This document shows, in pieces, positions 63,867 through 64,000 of a stretch of 64,000 bases of DNA (within the stretch, counting starts at the first letter, position 1; each line of letters starts with the position of its first letter). The stretch covers positions 372,001-436,000 of the forward strand of contig JAIUNW010000002.1 of the NCBI GenBank assembly GCA_020161535.1, read 5' to 3'. The DNA is from Bacteroidota bacterium. GTDB lineage: Bacteria > Bacteroidota > Bacteroidia > Chitinophagales > Chitinophagaceae. The notes below the pieces were generated by a model that had not been told where the DNA came from, ran no database searches, and saw nothing but the letters and a program-made list of their open reading frames with translations. Made by a program: the position numbers and the translations under genes.

Positions 63867-64000
63867 ATGTTTAACAGACGAAAATTTTTACAACAATCCT
63901 CATCGCTGGCCCTGGCCGGCCTGGTATTGCCGCAGCTCGGTCAGGCCGCTGCTGTTTTCAACCCAGCTCCCAAAAAACCACCGTTGGGTTTGCAGCTATT
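63867..64000 (+). CDS. Twin-arginine-signal protein, 5' fragment
   Basis: The first 44 codons of a gene cut by the window end. It starts with a Tat signal (MFNRRKFLQQSSSLALAGLV) followed by mature sequence AVFNPAPKKPPLGLQL. The PLGLQL start resembles exported sugar phosphate isomerase/epimerase (TIM barrel) proteins, which often sit beside sugar dehydrogenases in Bacteroidetes. The assignment is tentative because only the N-terminus is visible. Confidence 0.5.
   Translation, partial: MFNRRKFLQQSSSLALAGLVLPQLGQAAAVFNPAPKKPPLGLQL

Overview
The window looks like chromosomal core DNA of a Bacteroidota bacterium, most likely of the family Chitinophagaceae (inference). The signs are Bacteroidetes-type promoters (TAnnTTTG boxes) in front of several genes, few Shine-Dalgarno sequences, DUF6427/DUF4293/DUF1684 proteins, TonB-type outer-membrane barrels, FtsX-like permeases without a partner ATPase, and many lipoproteins. 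There is no rRNA, CRISPR array, transposase, phage or integrase. One tRNA, tRNA-Ser(GCU), is present.

Layout. 1-7.4 kb: M20 peptidase lipoprotein, DUF1684 lipoprotein, SnoaL-like protein, then a minus-strand unit of a FadN-like beta-oxidation enzyme with an ABC-2 exporter pair behind a palindromic operator-like site. 7.4-15.4 kb: giant AsmA-like protein, metG, a small lipoprotein gene, an LD-carboxypeptidase and a small membrane protein. 15.4-25.2 kb: FtsX-like permease, DUF2167 protein, an envelope-stress-like unit (outer-membrane barrel, ECF sigma factor, probable anti-sigma factor, Spy/CpxP-like protein), a second LD-carboxypeptidase and oxyR with both redox cysteines. 25.2-31.2 kb: an aromatic-rich low-complexity exported protein, Kup potassium transporter, an exported protein and a DUF6427 membrane protein. 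31.2-38.3 kb: a 670-base gap, purQ, a two-gene DsbD-like thiol reductase unit, another FtsX-like permease and an orphan ECF sigma factor flanked by structured non-coding DNA. 38.6-45.6 kb: uvrA, DUF4293, glyA, a sugar nucleotidyltransferase, a nitronate monooxygenase-like protein and a small CarboxypepD_reg protein. 45.9-50.1 kb: three-gene exported protein operon. 50.2-52.5 kb: a DUF1905/YdeI-like gene and a coiled-coil exported protein gene, flanked on both sides by copies of the same non-coding element. 52.5-58.1 kb: NatAB-like ABC transporter, FAD oxidoreductase, and a 5'-nucleotidase split into two genes in swapped order. 58.2-64 kb: dnaA, tRNA-Ser, a membrane protein, a sugar dehydrogenase-PKD-cytochrome c fusion and the start of a twin-arginine-signal protein.

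The most unusual material is non-coding. (1) Two roughly 96 % identical elements at 50209-50582 and 52192-52433 share a promoter-like box, contain irregular repeats of AATCCTTTGAAA, differ by deletions between short direct repeats, and each lead into a strong hairpin; they look like an undescribed small-RNA or repeat family. (2) Two tandem TTACGAA-N4-TTCGTAA operators sit on the promoter of the coiled-coil gene. (3) An 11-bp motif, ACCCGTCGGGT, recurs with a 14-bp period in three intergenic spots. (4) A TTTAAGG heptamer array recurs just after stop codons.
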